Source: Legionella santicrucis (GTDB lineage: Bacteria > Pseudomonadota > Gammaproteobacteria > Legionellales > Legionellaceae). Taken from it: a stretch of 64,000 bases of DNA. The notes below the pieces were generated by a model, which saw nothing but the letters and a program-made list of their open reading frames with translations, was not told the DNA's origin and did no database searches. The translations under genes and the position numbers were made by a program. The stretch spans positions 201,162 through 265,161 of the forward strand of contig NZ_LNYU01000032.1 in assembly GCF_001468135.1 (NCBI RefSeq). Reading direction: 5' to 3'. This document shows positions 38,106-46,294 of this stretch, piece by piece (positions within the stretch are counted from its first letter, which is position 1; each line of letters starts with the position of its first letter).

Positions 38106-39369
38106 AAGCTTTAATCACCAAACATGCATTCATACTGGCAAATCCTCGATTAACGGTCAATACATAAGGACTTTGCAATGACCGATGATCTGCGCTTACT
38201 GACAAACCATCACAACTTGATGCAATACGTTGAAAATTAGCCACTCCTGGAATACATCTTGACTCGAGTGCATACGTAGCAAGAACAGCATCAATCAATC
38301 CAGAGGCACAAATAGTATGTCCAGTAGACCATTTAAATCCAGTGACAGGCTGTTGCTGGCCAAAAACTTGTTGTATTGCTTGAGATTCACTATAGTCTGA
38401 TTTGCTATTTCCATTCCCATGAGCAACAATAAAACCTACGCCTGCAGGATTTAATGTTACAGATTCTAGAGTGCGCTGAATTAAGTCTGCAAGTTGTTGA
38501 CCACTCGCGTCTAAAGAAAATAATCCTTGCGCCTCACTCGATGACAATCCACCGATAATTTCTCCATAACAAACCGCAGAACGAGCTCGAACACTTGCTT
38601 CACTTTCTAACACGAAAGCAGCAGCACCATCCGCTAAAATAGTGCCATCATGTTCTTCATCAAACGGTTTTAAATGGCGGTGACTTAACACGCCTAATTG
38701 TTCATAATAAAACAAAGATTGGGGTTCTACAGCCATATCATAAGACACCACTATAGCCCGCTCTGCTTGCCCACTATTGATTGCATGATATGCTTCTAAT
38801 AAGGCTTGCGTTCCGCCAACAGCATGATTAGTTACATTATGATTAGGACCTTTAAACTCATAAGTAATACCTGTATATGCAAGAACATTATTAGGTAATA
38901 TACGTAACAGCCACATAGGATGTACTGTTTCAAATAAATGTTCTGCGAAATGTTGCATGTTACCTTGAGCCTTTGCCAACAAAGGTAAAAAATCATATTG
39001 TTGAAAATATTTATTCCCAGGTGATCCTACAAAAACTGCAGTTTGCTCATTAAACTCATTAGGCGTTTCAAGCCCATCGCGATAAGTGATTATCTGGCTA
39101 TGCTCTACTGCCTGAACTGCAGCATTAATCCCCATCACGTCTTGACGTGAAATCACTTTGACTAATTTTCGATCCGGCAACATTTTTGCAGGATTGAATT
39201 CTTTTAATTCTCCACCCAAACGATGGGGCCATTGTGATAGATCCCATTGAGTTATTTCTGCAATCCCACTTTTACCAGCAAGAATCGCATCCCAGGTTGC
39301 ATCTGCGGTAGCTCCTGATGCGGTTAATGCGCTTCGTCCGGTAATAAATACTCTGTTCTTCTGATTCAT
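38098..39369 (-). CDS. Ketosynthase-fold protein lacking the active-site Cys
   Basis: 423 residues of the FabF family. Alignment by eye to the neighbouring ketosynthase places Ala184 (in NHAVGGTQAL) where that enzyme has catalytic Cys177 (ACASGGQAL), so the condensing nucleophile is missing. The later His positions remain (AHGNGNSK, which differs from the usual HGTGT, and STGHTICASG). The state resembles chain-length-factor subunits that pair with an active ketosynthase. Its ATG overlaps the stop of the active ketosynthase gene by four bases, and it overlaps the acyltransferase gene by eight, so a heterodimer with the upstream protein is plausible. Confidence 0.88.
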   Translation of the reverse strand: MNQKNRVFITGRSALTASGATADATWDAILAGKSGIAEITQWDLSQWPHRLGGELKEFNPAKMLPDRKLVKVISRQDVMGINAAVQAVEHSQIITYRDGLETPNEFNEQTAVFVGSPGNKYFQQYDFLPLLAKAQGNMQHFAEHLFETVHPMWLLRILPNNVLAYTGITYEFKGPNHNVTNHAVGGTQALLEAYHAINSGQAERAIVVSYDMAVEPQSLFYYEQLGVLSHRHLKPFDEEHDGTILADGAAAFVLESEASVRARSAVCYGEIIGGLSSSEAQGLFSLDASGQQLADLIQRTLESVTLNPAGVGFIVAHGNGNSKSDYSESQAIQQVFGQQQPVTGFKWSTGHTICASGLIDAVLATYALESRCIPGVANFQRIASSCDGLSVSADHRSLQSPYVLTVNRGFASMNACLVIKACD

Positions 39370-40664
39370 TGGCCTGCTCCTTCAAACTCAGGATGCTTAA
39401 ATAGCAAACAACTATTAGAGCCCCCAAACCCAAAAGAATTAGATAAAACCGCGCCTAAGGAGCGTTCTCGCGGTCCATCCACCACATAATCTAAGTCACA
39501 CTCAGGATCTGGTGTGGTTAAGTTCGCTGTCTTAGGTATTTGCGCCTTTTCTATAGATTTAACGGCTAAAACAGCTTCGAGCGCTCCTGCTGCGGCGATT
39601 AAATGTCCTGTTTGGCTTTTAGTAGAGCTAACTGGTAAATTTGAAACATGCTCACCGAACACTGCTTTAATCGCATTAGTTTCACTTAAATCATTCATTT
39701 TAGTGGATGTGCCATGTGCATTAATATAATCCACATCAGAGGCTTTAATACCCGCATCTTGAAGAGCTCGTTCTATTGCTTGAATTGCGCCATCACCATT
39801 GGGATGAGAATCAGTAATTCGATAAGAACTCAAAGAGTTCCCCTCGCCTGCTAGTTCGGCATAAATAGATGCACCTCGCGCTTTTGCCTTACTCCATTCC
39901 TCTAAAATTAAGAATGCGGCTCCTTCACCTAAGACAAAACCATTACGTGTCGCATCAAAAGGTCGGCTTGCAGTCTCTGGCGTACTATTATAGGTTGATA
40001 AAGCACCCAATAAACAAAAGCTGGATAATCCTAAAGGATTAATCATTGAGTCAAATCCCCCTGCCAACATAAAATCAGCCTCACCGCGACGAATTACCTG
40101 CATAGCCAGTCCTAAAGCCTGCCCTCCTGAAGCGCATGCCGTATGGACAGAAGATGCATACCCTCGAATTCCAAATTGCTGGATTAATAAAGACAAACCT
40201 GAATTAGGAGTAGTCTTACCAAAGTCTGATAATTTATAAAACTCTTGAGTATTAGCAAGCAACCGCACCCAATCAGCGTCACCATTTGGAGCACAAATTT
40301 TTTGGAATCGTGACAGGTAATCAAATTCAGCTGTCATCATGCCACTACCTGTAACCACGCCCCAACGTGGTGCAGTTTGCTCAGTGGGTAAAATACCCGC
40401 ATCATTGAAGGCTTGTTGCGCGGCTTCAATGGCATATTGTGTAAATGACATGGAAAAACGTGTGCGCTTTGTAGACAACTTAGGATCAAGAACAAAATTT
40501 TTCACTTCAGCCGCTATATGAGTTGGAAAAGCATTCGCATCAAATTGTTTGATTTTAGCAATTCCTGACTGTCCTGCTAATAAATTGGACCATGTGGATT
40601 GAACATCGAGACCTATAGGTGAAATTGCCCCTAAACCTGTAATTGCTACTCGTCTTTTTTTCAC
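39366..40664 (-). CDS. Beta-ketoacyl-ACP synthase II-type (FabF family)
   Basis: 432 residues, full-length condensing enzyme. Catalytic Cys177 in HTACASG, His in NAHGTSTKMND and His in SQTGHLIAAAGA are all present, with the C-terminal GFGGSN motif. It elongates acyl-ACP by two carbons. It lies two bases from the dehydratase gene and overlaps the Cys-less homologue by four. The operon context (own ACP, own dehydratase, acyltransferase) suggests very-long-chain synthesis rather than bulk fatty acids. Confidence 0.93.
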   Translation of the reverse strand: MKKRRVAITGLGAISPIGLDVQSTWSNLLAGQSGIAKIKQFDANAFPTHIAAEVKNFVLDPKLSTKRTRFSMSFTQYAIEAAQQAFNDAGILPTEQTAPRWGVVTGSGMMTAEFDYLSRFQKICAPNGDADWVRLLANTQEFYKLSDFGKTTPNSGLSLLIQQFGIRGYASSVHTACASGGQALGLAMQVIRRGEADFMLAGGFDSMINPLGLSSFCLLGALSTYNSTPETASRPFDATRNGFVLGEGAAFLILEEWSKAKARGASIYAELAGEGNSLSSYRITDSHPNGDGAIQAIERALQDAGIKASDVDYINAHGTSTKMNDLSETNAIKAVFGEHVSNLPVSSTKSQTGHLIAAAGALEAVLAVKSIEKAQIPKTANLTTPDPECDLDYVVDGPRERSLGAVLSNSFGFGGSNSCLLFKHPEFEGAGQ

Positions 40665-40666
40665 TT

Positions 40667-41563
40667 TTATTTACCTCTAGGAATAAGCACCACATCCACC
40701 ACACAAACACGTTTACCTAAAACTTCACTACGAAAAGTAAGGATCAATTCTTCCTCGGTTTGTTTCTTGACACTTACATAGCACACAAGAACATCACCTG
40801 GATGGACAAATTCATTCATTTTAATTTTGCGAAGCTCGCTAACGCGATAGCTTATCGCATACCCTGAACGTGCAACAAACTCACGCGCTAAGTTTAATTT
40901 ACATTCCAATAACACCGTTAAAGGTAATACTGGCTTTCTAGGAAAATGATCGTCAAAATAAAGAGCTGCACGTGTAATTCGTTTTTCAGCAATTAAACTG
41001 ACTCCTGGCTCACAAGAACAAACTCTATCAAAAGTCATAGATACTAGAGGTAATTCCATATTTTGCATGAAATCACTATTCAAAAATAGGGTACTTTCTG
41101 AACTAATAATGGACCAATCGCCTGGTCTATTAATCTCAGAAAATTGCCGTTTTACCTCGCCGGGATCGATAAAATCATCCATAGGTAATAAAGGGCCTAA
41201 CGCCCCGTCAAGAGTAAAAACAACCTCATTCCCTATTCGTGCCACACTATGATATTGCATCACTGAATCTTCGATGCGCTCAATGAATGATTCGAGTAAT
41301 AAGGTTTCTCCTACATATGCAGGTCTGTGCATGACGGCCTTAGCAACAATACCAGCAACAGGCCTATGAGAGAACTCTAGGCAGTGCATCACGTTCCATG
41401 CCGCTAATTGACCTAGTGTTTCTCCGATTAAAGAAGGGATAAAGCAAGGACGTCCCTGTTCATCAACCGTAAGAAATGTGTCATCTTGGGTAACGTGTTT
41501 AATTCCCCGAATCAACTGACCAGGAAATAACTCAACTATACGATCAACGAATAAAAATCTCAT
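40667..41563 (-). CDS. Double hot-dog 3-hydroxyacyl-ACP dehydratase-like protein
   Basis: 298 residues, about twice the length of FabZ. The second half has the FabZ/FabA catalytic segment DHFPRKPVLPLTVLLE (about residues 205-220) with His and the acidic residue. The first half has a matching IPSLIGETLGQLAAW helix with Glu, but the HFP histidine is replaced. This split site is as seen in other double hot-dog dehydratases. It would dehydrate beta-hydroxyacyl chains on the adjacent special ACP. Located between the ACP gene and the ketosynthase gene. Confidence 0.85.
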   Translation of the reverse strand: MRFLFVDRIVELFPGQLIRGIKHVTQDDTFLTVDEQGRPCFIPSLIGETLGQLAAWNVMHCLEFSHRPVAGIVAKAVMHRPAYVGETLLLESFIERIEDSVMQYHSVARIGNEVVFTLDGALGPLLPMDDFIDPGEVKRQFSEINRPGDWSIISSESTLFLNSDFMQNMELPLVSMTFDRVCSCEPGVSLIAEKRITRAALYFDDHFPRKPVLPLTVLLECKLNLAREFVARSGYAISYRVSELRKIKMNEFVHPGDVLVCYVSVKKQTEEELILTFRSEVLGKRVCVVDVVLIPRGK

Positions 41564-41611
41564 TAGTATCTATTAAACCCTATTGACCAAGATAAATAAA
41601 CAACTGAGAAG

Positions 41612-42025
41612 CTAAGCTTCAGTTGCGGCGCTTTGTTGCTCTTTAATTGCAGAAACAACCAATTTACAAAATGTTTCTATTGTAAAAAGCATGGGTATTT
41701 CATTCACTTTCATATTAGTCTTGAATTGCTCTACAGGAATTTCACTTAAATAACTTTGTAATGCTTTTAGACCCTCAGTAGTAATGACACCACCTTTTTC
41801 AAACTCACTCTCTGCCAAATCACCACGTGCATTCTTTTCCAATTGACCACGAGGAATTTTAATTTTAAATTCTTTTTCCAATTGAAAAACTAAATCAAGA
41901 AAATCAATAGATTCAGCGCCCAGATCTACTATTAATCGACTATTAAGTGATATTTCTTCTTCGTCAATTACTAGCACCTCAGCAACTATTTCCCTAACTT
42001 TAGGATAAACATCTGCTACATTCAT
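41612..42025 (-). CDS. Acyl carrier protein, AcpXL-like
   Basis: 137 residues, longer than the usual 78-residue ACP. The phosphopantetheine attachment Ser39 lies in DLGAESIDF (in place of the common DSL), followed by LDLVFQLEKEFKIKIPR, which resembles the rhizobial AcpXL helix II. A C-terminal extension of about 50 residues is present. It probably holds the growing very long chain for lipid A. It is encoded 89 bases after fabL and 48 bases before the dehydratase. Confidence 0.87.
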   Translation of the reverse strand: MNVADVYPKVREIVAEVLVIDEEEISLNSRLIVDLGAESIDFLDLVFQLEKEFKIKIPRGQLEKNARGDLAESEFEKGGVITTEGLKALQSYLSEIPVEQFKTNMKVNEIPMLFTIETFCKLVVSAIKEQQSAATEA

Positions 42026-42114
42026 ATATTGTCCTCAGAAATCAGCTAATTTACAAAGCCCAAAATTATATCATATTTTTTCTTAAAGGCATAAAGCATA
42101 AAAAAGATGGGATA

Positions 42115-42870
42115 TTAACCAACTCGGCTATATCCTGCATCAACAAATAAAGTATGTCCATTTATCATCGCCGCTTCTGGTAAACACAAGAGATAAATAG
42201 CATTAGCCACATCTTGTGTTGTTAACGGCCTATCCGATAAAGAATGGGCTTGGTATTCATCGAGTAATTGCTCTCTATTAGGAAAATGCTTCAATGCATC
42301 TGTATCAACCACCCCCGCTGAAACAGTATTCACGGTAATTCCATCAACCGCTAACTCAAGACTTAAAGAACGCACTAAAGCTTCAAGAGCTGCTTTAGAT
42401 GCCCCAATAAAGGCATAATTAGGAATTGCTCTATGGGCACCAAGACTTGATAAAGCAATAATACGCCCTCCTTTAGGCATTAATAGTCGTCCTTCAACAA
42501 CCAAATGATTTAAAGCCAGAGCATTAGTCTCCAAACACCAGCGCCAATGCTTGGTAGACATCTTAAGGGCTGATTTTAAAACACCGCTCGCAGCATTACT
42601 GATTAAAAAATCAAGCTGGTTAAAATGCTCTTTAAATTGAGTAAACATTTCTTTTACAGACTGGTGATCTGCTACATTAGCTTGTAGGGCGATTGCTTTA
42701 CGGCCCATAGTCTGTATTTCTTCAACCAAAGCTTGAGCTTCATCAGAACTATTATAATAGACAACAGCAATATCACTCCCTGCTTGAGCTAACTTTAATG
42801 CAGTCGCCTTACCGATGCCTCGAGCACCGCCAGTAATTAATCCTACTTTATCTGCAAAAACTAAACTCAT
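42115..42870 (-). CDS. fabL: Enoyl-ACP reductase, FabL type
   Basis: About 251 residues of the SDR fold. The cofactor motif is TGGARGIGKAT. The active site is Y-x6-K (YAFIGASKAALEAL), the spacing of enoyl reductases (FabI/FabL) and not the Y-x3-K of ordinary SDRs. NAASGVL and DTDALKHFPNRE match Bacillus FabL closely from memory. It reduces the enoyl-ACP at the end of each elongation cycle. I start at ATG 42870, with AGGA five bases upstream; TTG 42882 is unlikely. First gene of the operon. A TACAAA-AA-TTTGTA palindrome (42893-42906) lies just upstream and could be an operator. Confidence 0.9.
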   Translation of the reverse strand: MSLVFADKVGLITGGARGIGKATALKLAQAGSDIAVVYYNSSDEAQALVEEIQTMGRKAIALQANVADHQSVKEMFTQFKEHFNQLDFLISNAASGVLKSALKMSTKHWRWCLETNALALNHLVVEGRLLMPKGGRIIALSSLGAHRAIPNYAFIGASKAALEALVRSLSLELAVDGITVNTVSAGVVDTDALKHFPNREQLLDEYQAHSLSDRPLTTQDVANAIYLLCLPEAAMINGHTLFVDAGYSRVG

Positions 42871-43071
42871 AACATTCCTCAATTCTTAAATTTACAAAAA
42901 TTTGTACAATTGGTTAAGTTAACACCATTAGATGAATAACTAAAAAGCCTACATTTTCATGCGTATTCTTCGATAAAGCAATGTTTAGCGCATTAAATTT
43001 TTAAATATCTTGTTTCTAGAGTGCTAACTTTGTACTATCGGCACACGATTAGATTATATGCATATTAATGA

Positions 43072-44439
43072 ATGAAGCTTTCCTGGTCTAAAACTGTATT
43101 CCCTATTGCAGCAATTTTTTCCTTTCGTATGTTAGGTCTGTTTTTCCTAATTCCTGTATTTAGTATTTATGCGAAAGATTTGCAGGGTGCAACACCTGCA
43201 TTGGTAGGTTTTGCCTTTGGAATATATGGTCTTGCTCAAGGATTACTGCAAATGCCTTTTGGTATGCTTTCCGATAAATGGGGTAGAAAACCAATAATCA
43301 CCATAGGCTTGCTTTTATTTGCTTGTGGCAGCTTCCTCGGAGCATTAACTCATTCTATTTATGGAATGATAGTTGCACGAGTGCTCCAAGGAACTGGGGC
43401 AATTGGCAGTGTGCTCATTGCTTTGCTTGCAGATTTAACCCCTGAAGAACAGCGAACTAAAGCGATGGCCGTTATTGGTATGACCATAGGCACCTCATTT
43501 AGTCTAGCGATGGTAGTTAGCCCGGTGGTTACCCATCATTTTGGCTTAGCAGGAATTTTTTACCTGACTACCTTATTAGCCTTATGTGGTATTATTCTGC
43601 TTCATTGGGTAATACCTAAACCAATGAGAGAACGCTTTCATGTTGATAGTGAAACAAATCCTGCTCTCTTAAAGCAAATTATCTTTAACGCGCAACTGCA
43701 ACGTCTTAATTTTGGCATTTTCTGTCAACATTTTATTCTTACATCAACATTTTTTGTGATTCCTTTTATCTTACAAAAACAAATGGAACAAGGCCATTTA
43801 ACCCAACAGTGGCATTTTTATTTACCTATTATGCTACTTTCGTTCATCCTCATGATCCCATTTATTGTGCTTGCTGAAAAGAAGAAAAGAATGAAGAGTG
43901 TGTTTCTTTCCTCCGTTTTCGTCATTGCAGCAACTCAATTATTGTTCATTTATACACTTCAAAATTGGCTTGGCTTATGTCTTATTATGCTGATTTATTT
44001 TATTGCCTTTAATATTCTTGAAGCAGTATTGCCATCGCTTATTTCGAAACAGGCTAACCCTAGAAGTAAAGGGACCGCTATGGGAATATATTCTACTAGT
44101 CAATTTCTCGGGCTTTTTCTAGGAGGTGCTTTTGCTGGCCTCTTATTTCAATGGAATGGCAGTCAAGGTGTTTTTATCGCCAATGCTGTTTTAGGTCTCT
44201 TATGGTTAATTGTTGCCAGCGCCATGAAACCTAATCTCTATATTGCAACGCTTATTCTCCATTATCCTTGGTCTGAAAAAAAAGAAGATGTACTAGAGCG
44301 GTTGTTAAATACTCAAGGAGTTATTGAAGCTGCATTAGTACAAGAGGAAGGTGTTATTTATTTACGTATTGACAAAAAGTATTATATTGCAGGTAGCGCG
44401 GAGAAAATTCTTATGCCTTCATTGGATTGCAGTTCTTAA
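43072..44439 (+). CDS. yajR: YajR-like MFS transporter
   Basis: 455 residues: 12 membrane helices of the major facilitator superfamily with motif A GMLSDKWGRKPII (about residues 64-76), followed by a soluble C-terminal tail of about 65 residues (from about 390) predicted as a small alpha/beta domain. E. coli YajR has the same plan (12 helices plus a YAM domain of similar size). Substrate unknown. It is transcribed divergently from fabL, and its last 29 bases overlap the convergent gene at 44411. Confidence 0.85.
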   Translation: MKLSWSKTVFPIAAIFSFRMLGLFFLIPVFSIYAKDLQGATPALVGFAFGIYGLAQGLLQMPFGMLSDKWGRKPIITIGLLLFACGSFLGALTHSIYGMIVARVLQGTGAIGSVLIALLADLTPEEQRTKAMAVIGMTIGTSFSLAMVVSPVVTHHFGLAGIFYLTTLLALCGIILLHWVIPKPMRERFHVDSETNPALLKQIIFNAQLQRLNFGIFCQHFILTSTFFVIPFILQKQMEQGHLTQQWHFYLPIMLLSFILMIPFIVLAEKKKRMKSVFLSSVFVIAATQLLFIYTLQNWLGLCLIMLIYFIAFNILEAVLPSLISKQANPRSKGTAMGIYSTSQFLGLFLGGAFAGLLFQWNGSQGVFIANAVLGLLWLIVASAMKPNLYIATLILHYPWSEKKEDVLERLLNTQGVIEAALVQEEGVIYLRIDKKYYIAGSAEKILMPSLDCSS

Positions 44440-45025
44440 CACTGTTTTCTGCTTCCCGTTCAGGAGCACCTACTTCCAGCTCAGAAGACTCTGCATTAGC
44501 GATTTCCTTATCTTCATTAAAAAACAAAGGAATGCTACCGGTTAGCGTGCGATAACCCAGTTTGTTCGTTTCTCCTGGGAAAGGCTCTGTAGAACATTGA
44601 ACTTGAATTGATAACACTGGATTCTTATAATTTCCATTTAGCAAATGGTTTCTAATTAATTCAGAAGAAATCAAAGAACAGTCATTATCTACCTGCTGTC
44701 TAATACACAATTTAATTTCTACGGGCCCAACCTCAGGTAACCGTGATGCTAATAAGCGTTCTACTAATTCCTTTGCGTCAATAGTTTTGCATGAAATAGA
44801 ATTTGGTACAGATGCTAACATTCCGATCTTTGCATCTGCCTCATAGGCTAATACATAAATTTTGTTTTTTTTAAGATCTTGAGAGATGGAGAATGTGTCA
44901 TCAGCACTTAAAATAGTACATGAAACAGCACGTCCTTCGTATGCTGTTTTGTACCATTGATTGGCATGCTTGATTAATTTTTTATTCCCTTCATTTAGCT
45001 TAAATGGAATGTATAAATAAATCAT
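44411..45025 (-). CDS. Paralogue of the caspase-like protein, dyad lost
   Basis: About 204 residues, start ATG 45025 (GGGA six bases upstream; TTG at 45037 less likely). The first 110 residues align with the next upstream protein: YIPF near the start, IYVLAYE in place of IYILSHG, TIDAKELVERL in place of TIEEVAKNF, and IKLCIRQ in place of VKLFFCDE. So the His of the putative dyad is Tyr61 and the Cys position is shifted, predicting no peptidase activity. The C-terminal 40 residues are acidic with many Glu (E-block-like). It lies 18 bases downstream of its partner and overlaps yajR tail-to-tail by 29 bases. Confidence 0.75.
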   Translation of the reverse strand: MIYLYIPFKLNEGNKKLIKHANQWYKTAYEGRAVSCTILSADDTFSISQDLKKNKIYVLAYEADAKIGMLASVPNSISCKTIDAKELVERLLASRLPEVGPVEIKLCIRQQVDNDCSLISSELIRNHLLNGNYKNPVLSIQVQCSTEPFPGETNKLGYRTLTGSIPLFFNEDKEIANAESSELEVGAPEREAENSVKNCNPMKA

Positions 45026-45043
45026 TATCAATCCCAAAATTAC

Positions 45044-46141
45044 TCATATTAGACTTGGTCTAAGCTCTAAAGAGTTTTCGCTGTCAAGCAATTCTTCATA
45101 ATCAGTCAAAGCAAAAAAATCATCTCCATTAAAATCGGTAAATGAAGTATTAACTGCACCAAAATAATCGTCTTCATCGACCCAAGCTTGTTTTTGTTGT
45201 ACATCTCTTGCAGGTGAAGCTATAGATTCGTCTTCAATAATAACCCCAGATTTTATCAAAAATTCCTCAAGACGAGGTTTATTGATCCGCATTTCAAATT
45301 TCAAATTTTTTCCTGTAATAGTGAGTGATTCCACTAAATAACCCGAAATATCAAGCGGCAAACTACGAAGTAATTCATCAATTATCGCTGATTGATTCTT
45401 TGAAAAGAATTTATCATGTTGAATCATATTTACCAATTCGTGGGCTAGATTATCTAAAATTGGATGAGAAAATTTAGGATATTCCACTGCCTTAGGAGCA
45501 CTTGTAAAAAAATTATATTTTGAAGCATCTTCTACGACATCCAAACCTTGTCGAAAAGCTCGTGCTCGTCCAACGACACACGATAAGTTGAAACAAAATA
45601 AATCATTCTTCATCTGAAATACTCTTACGGCGCCTTTAGAGCTTAATAAACCATCTGTCCCAGTGCCCGGTAAACCAATGCTCACATCAGTATAATACTT
45701 TATTTCCATGGCTTGGTGTGATTCACCTAATTGTTTACGGAATTGTTCTGCCATTTGCCGTGGTTTATTCTTCCTTGCATATTCATCACAAAAAAATAAC
45801 TTTACAATATTATTGTTGCTAAATCCCTCTATGGCTAAATCACTCTTAAAATTCTTAGCCACCTCTTCTATGGTTAATTCCTTATAATTTTCATCCTCTT
45901 TAGTTTGATTCCCTACAATTAATTTAGGGGTATTAATACCATGGCTTAAAATATAAATCTGACAAGTCCCTGCTTTCAAAGCGGCCTGAACCTCTTCTTT
46001 TTCAAGAAATTCCTTACTGTCATGATAAATCACGACGACTTCCTTTCCTTTAGCCTCATAATCTTTACGCCACGTACCTGCTTTGACTGATAAATCAAAT
46101 AGGGCATCTTCAAAAGTAAACGGTATGTATAGTATTTTCAT
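45044..46141 (-). CDS. Putative clan CD (caspase/C80-like) cysteine peptidase, effector candidate
   Basis: 365 residues. QIYILSHG (His67) and NIVKLFFCDE (Cys118) follow hydrophobic strands, the arrangement of the His-Gly and Cys dyad in clan CD peptidases such as caspases, clostripain and RTX CPD domains. Strand and helix order around them fits an alpha/beta sandwich. The C-terminal 60 residues are strongly acidic (DEDDYFGA, DFNGDDFF, EELLDSE), which resembles Dot/Icm translocation signals. A PmrA-type box and TATAAT lie just upstream (46170-46202). No signal peptide. Peptidase activity and secretion are inference. Confidence 0.78.
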   Translation of the reverse strand: MKILYIPFTFEDALFDLSVKAGTWRKDYEAKGKEVVVIYHDSKEFLEKEEVQAALKAGTCQIYILSHGINTPKLIVGNQTKEDENYKELTIEEVAKNFKSDLAIEGFSNNNIVKLFFCDEYARKNKPRQMAEQFRKQLGESHQAMEIKYYTDVSIGLPGTGTDGLLSSKGAVRVFQMKNDLFCFNLSCVVGRARAFRQGLDVVEDASKYNFFTSAPKAVEYPKFSHPILDNLAHELVNMIQHDKFFSKNQSAIIDELLRSLPLDISGYLVESLTITGKNLKFEMRINKPRLEEFLIKSGVIIEDESIASPARDVQQKQAWVDEDDYFGAVNTSFTDFNGDDFFALTDYEELLDSENSLELRPSLI

Positions 46142-46169
46142 ATAAAAATATTTTAATCAATTTGAGATA

Positions 46170-46202
46170 ATTATAATCTACGAATATTAATTAAAGATTA
46201 AA
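46170..46202 (-). promoter_or_regulatory. PmrA-type tandem box with -10
   Basis: On the minus strand TTTAATCTT (46202-46194), two bases, then ATTAATATT (46191-46183) matches the tandem cTTAATatT-N2-cTTAATatT box described for Legionella PmrA. A TATAAT -10 (46175-46170) follows after seven bases. The predicted start lies about 20 bases before the ATG at 46141. Confidence 0.6.
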
Positions 46203-46294
46203 GATGTTTATATGTGAATAAATTTAAATCAGTTTGACTTGACAATGGCATAGGATTTGAGCGCTTCTAACTCAAATCCCAATTTAAAATGATA

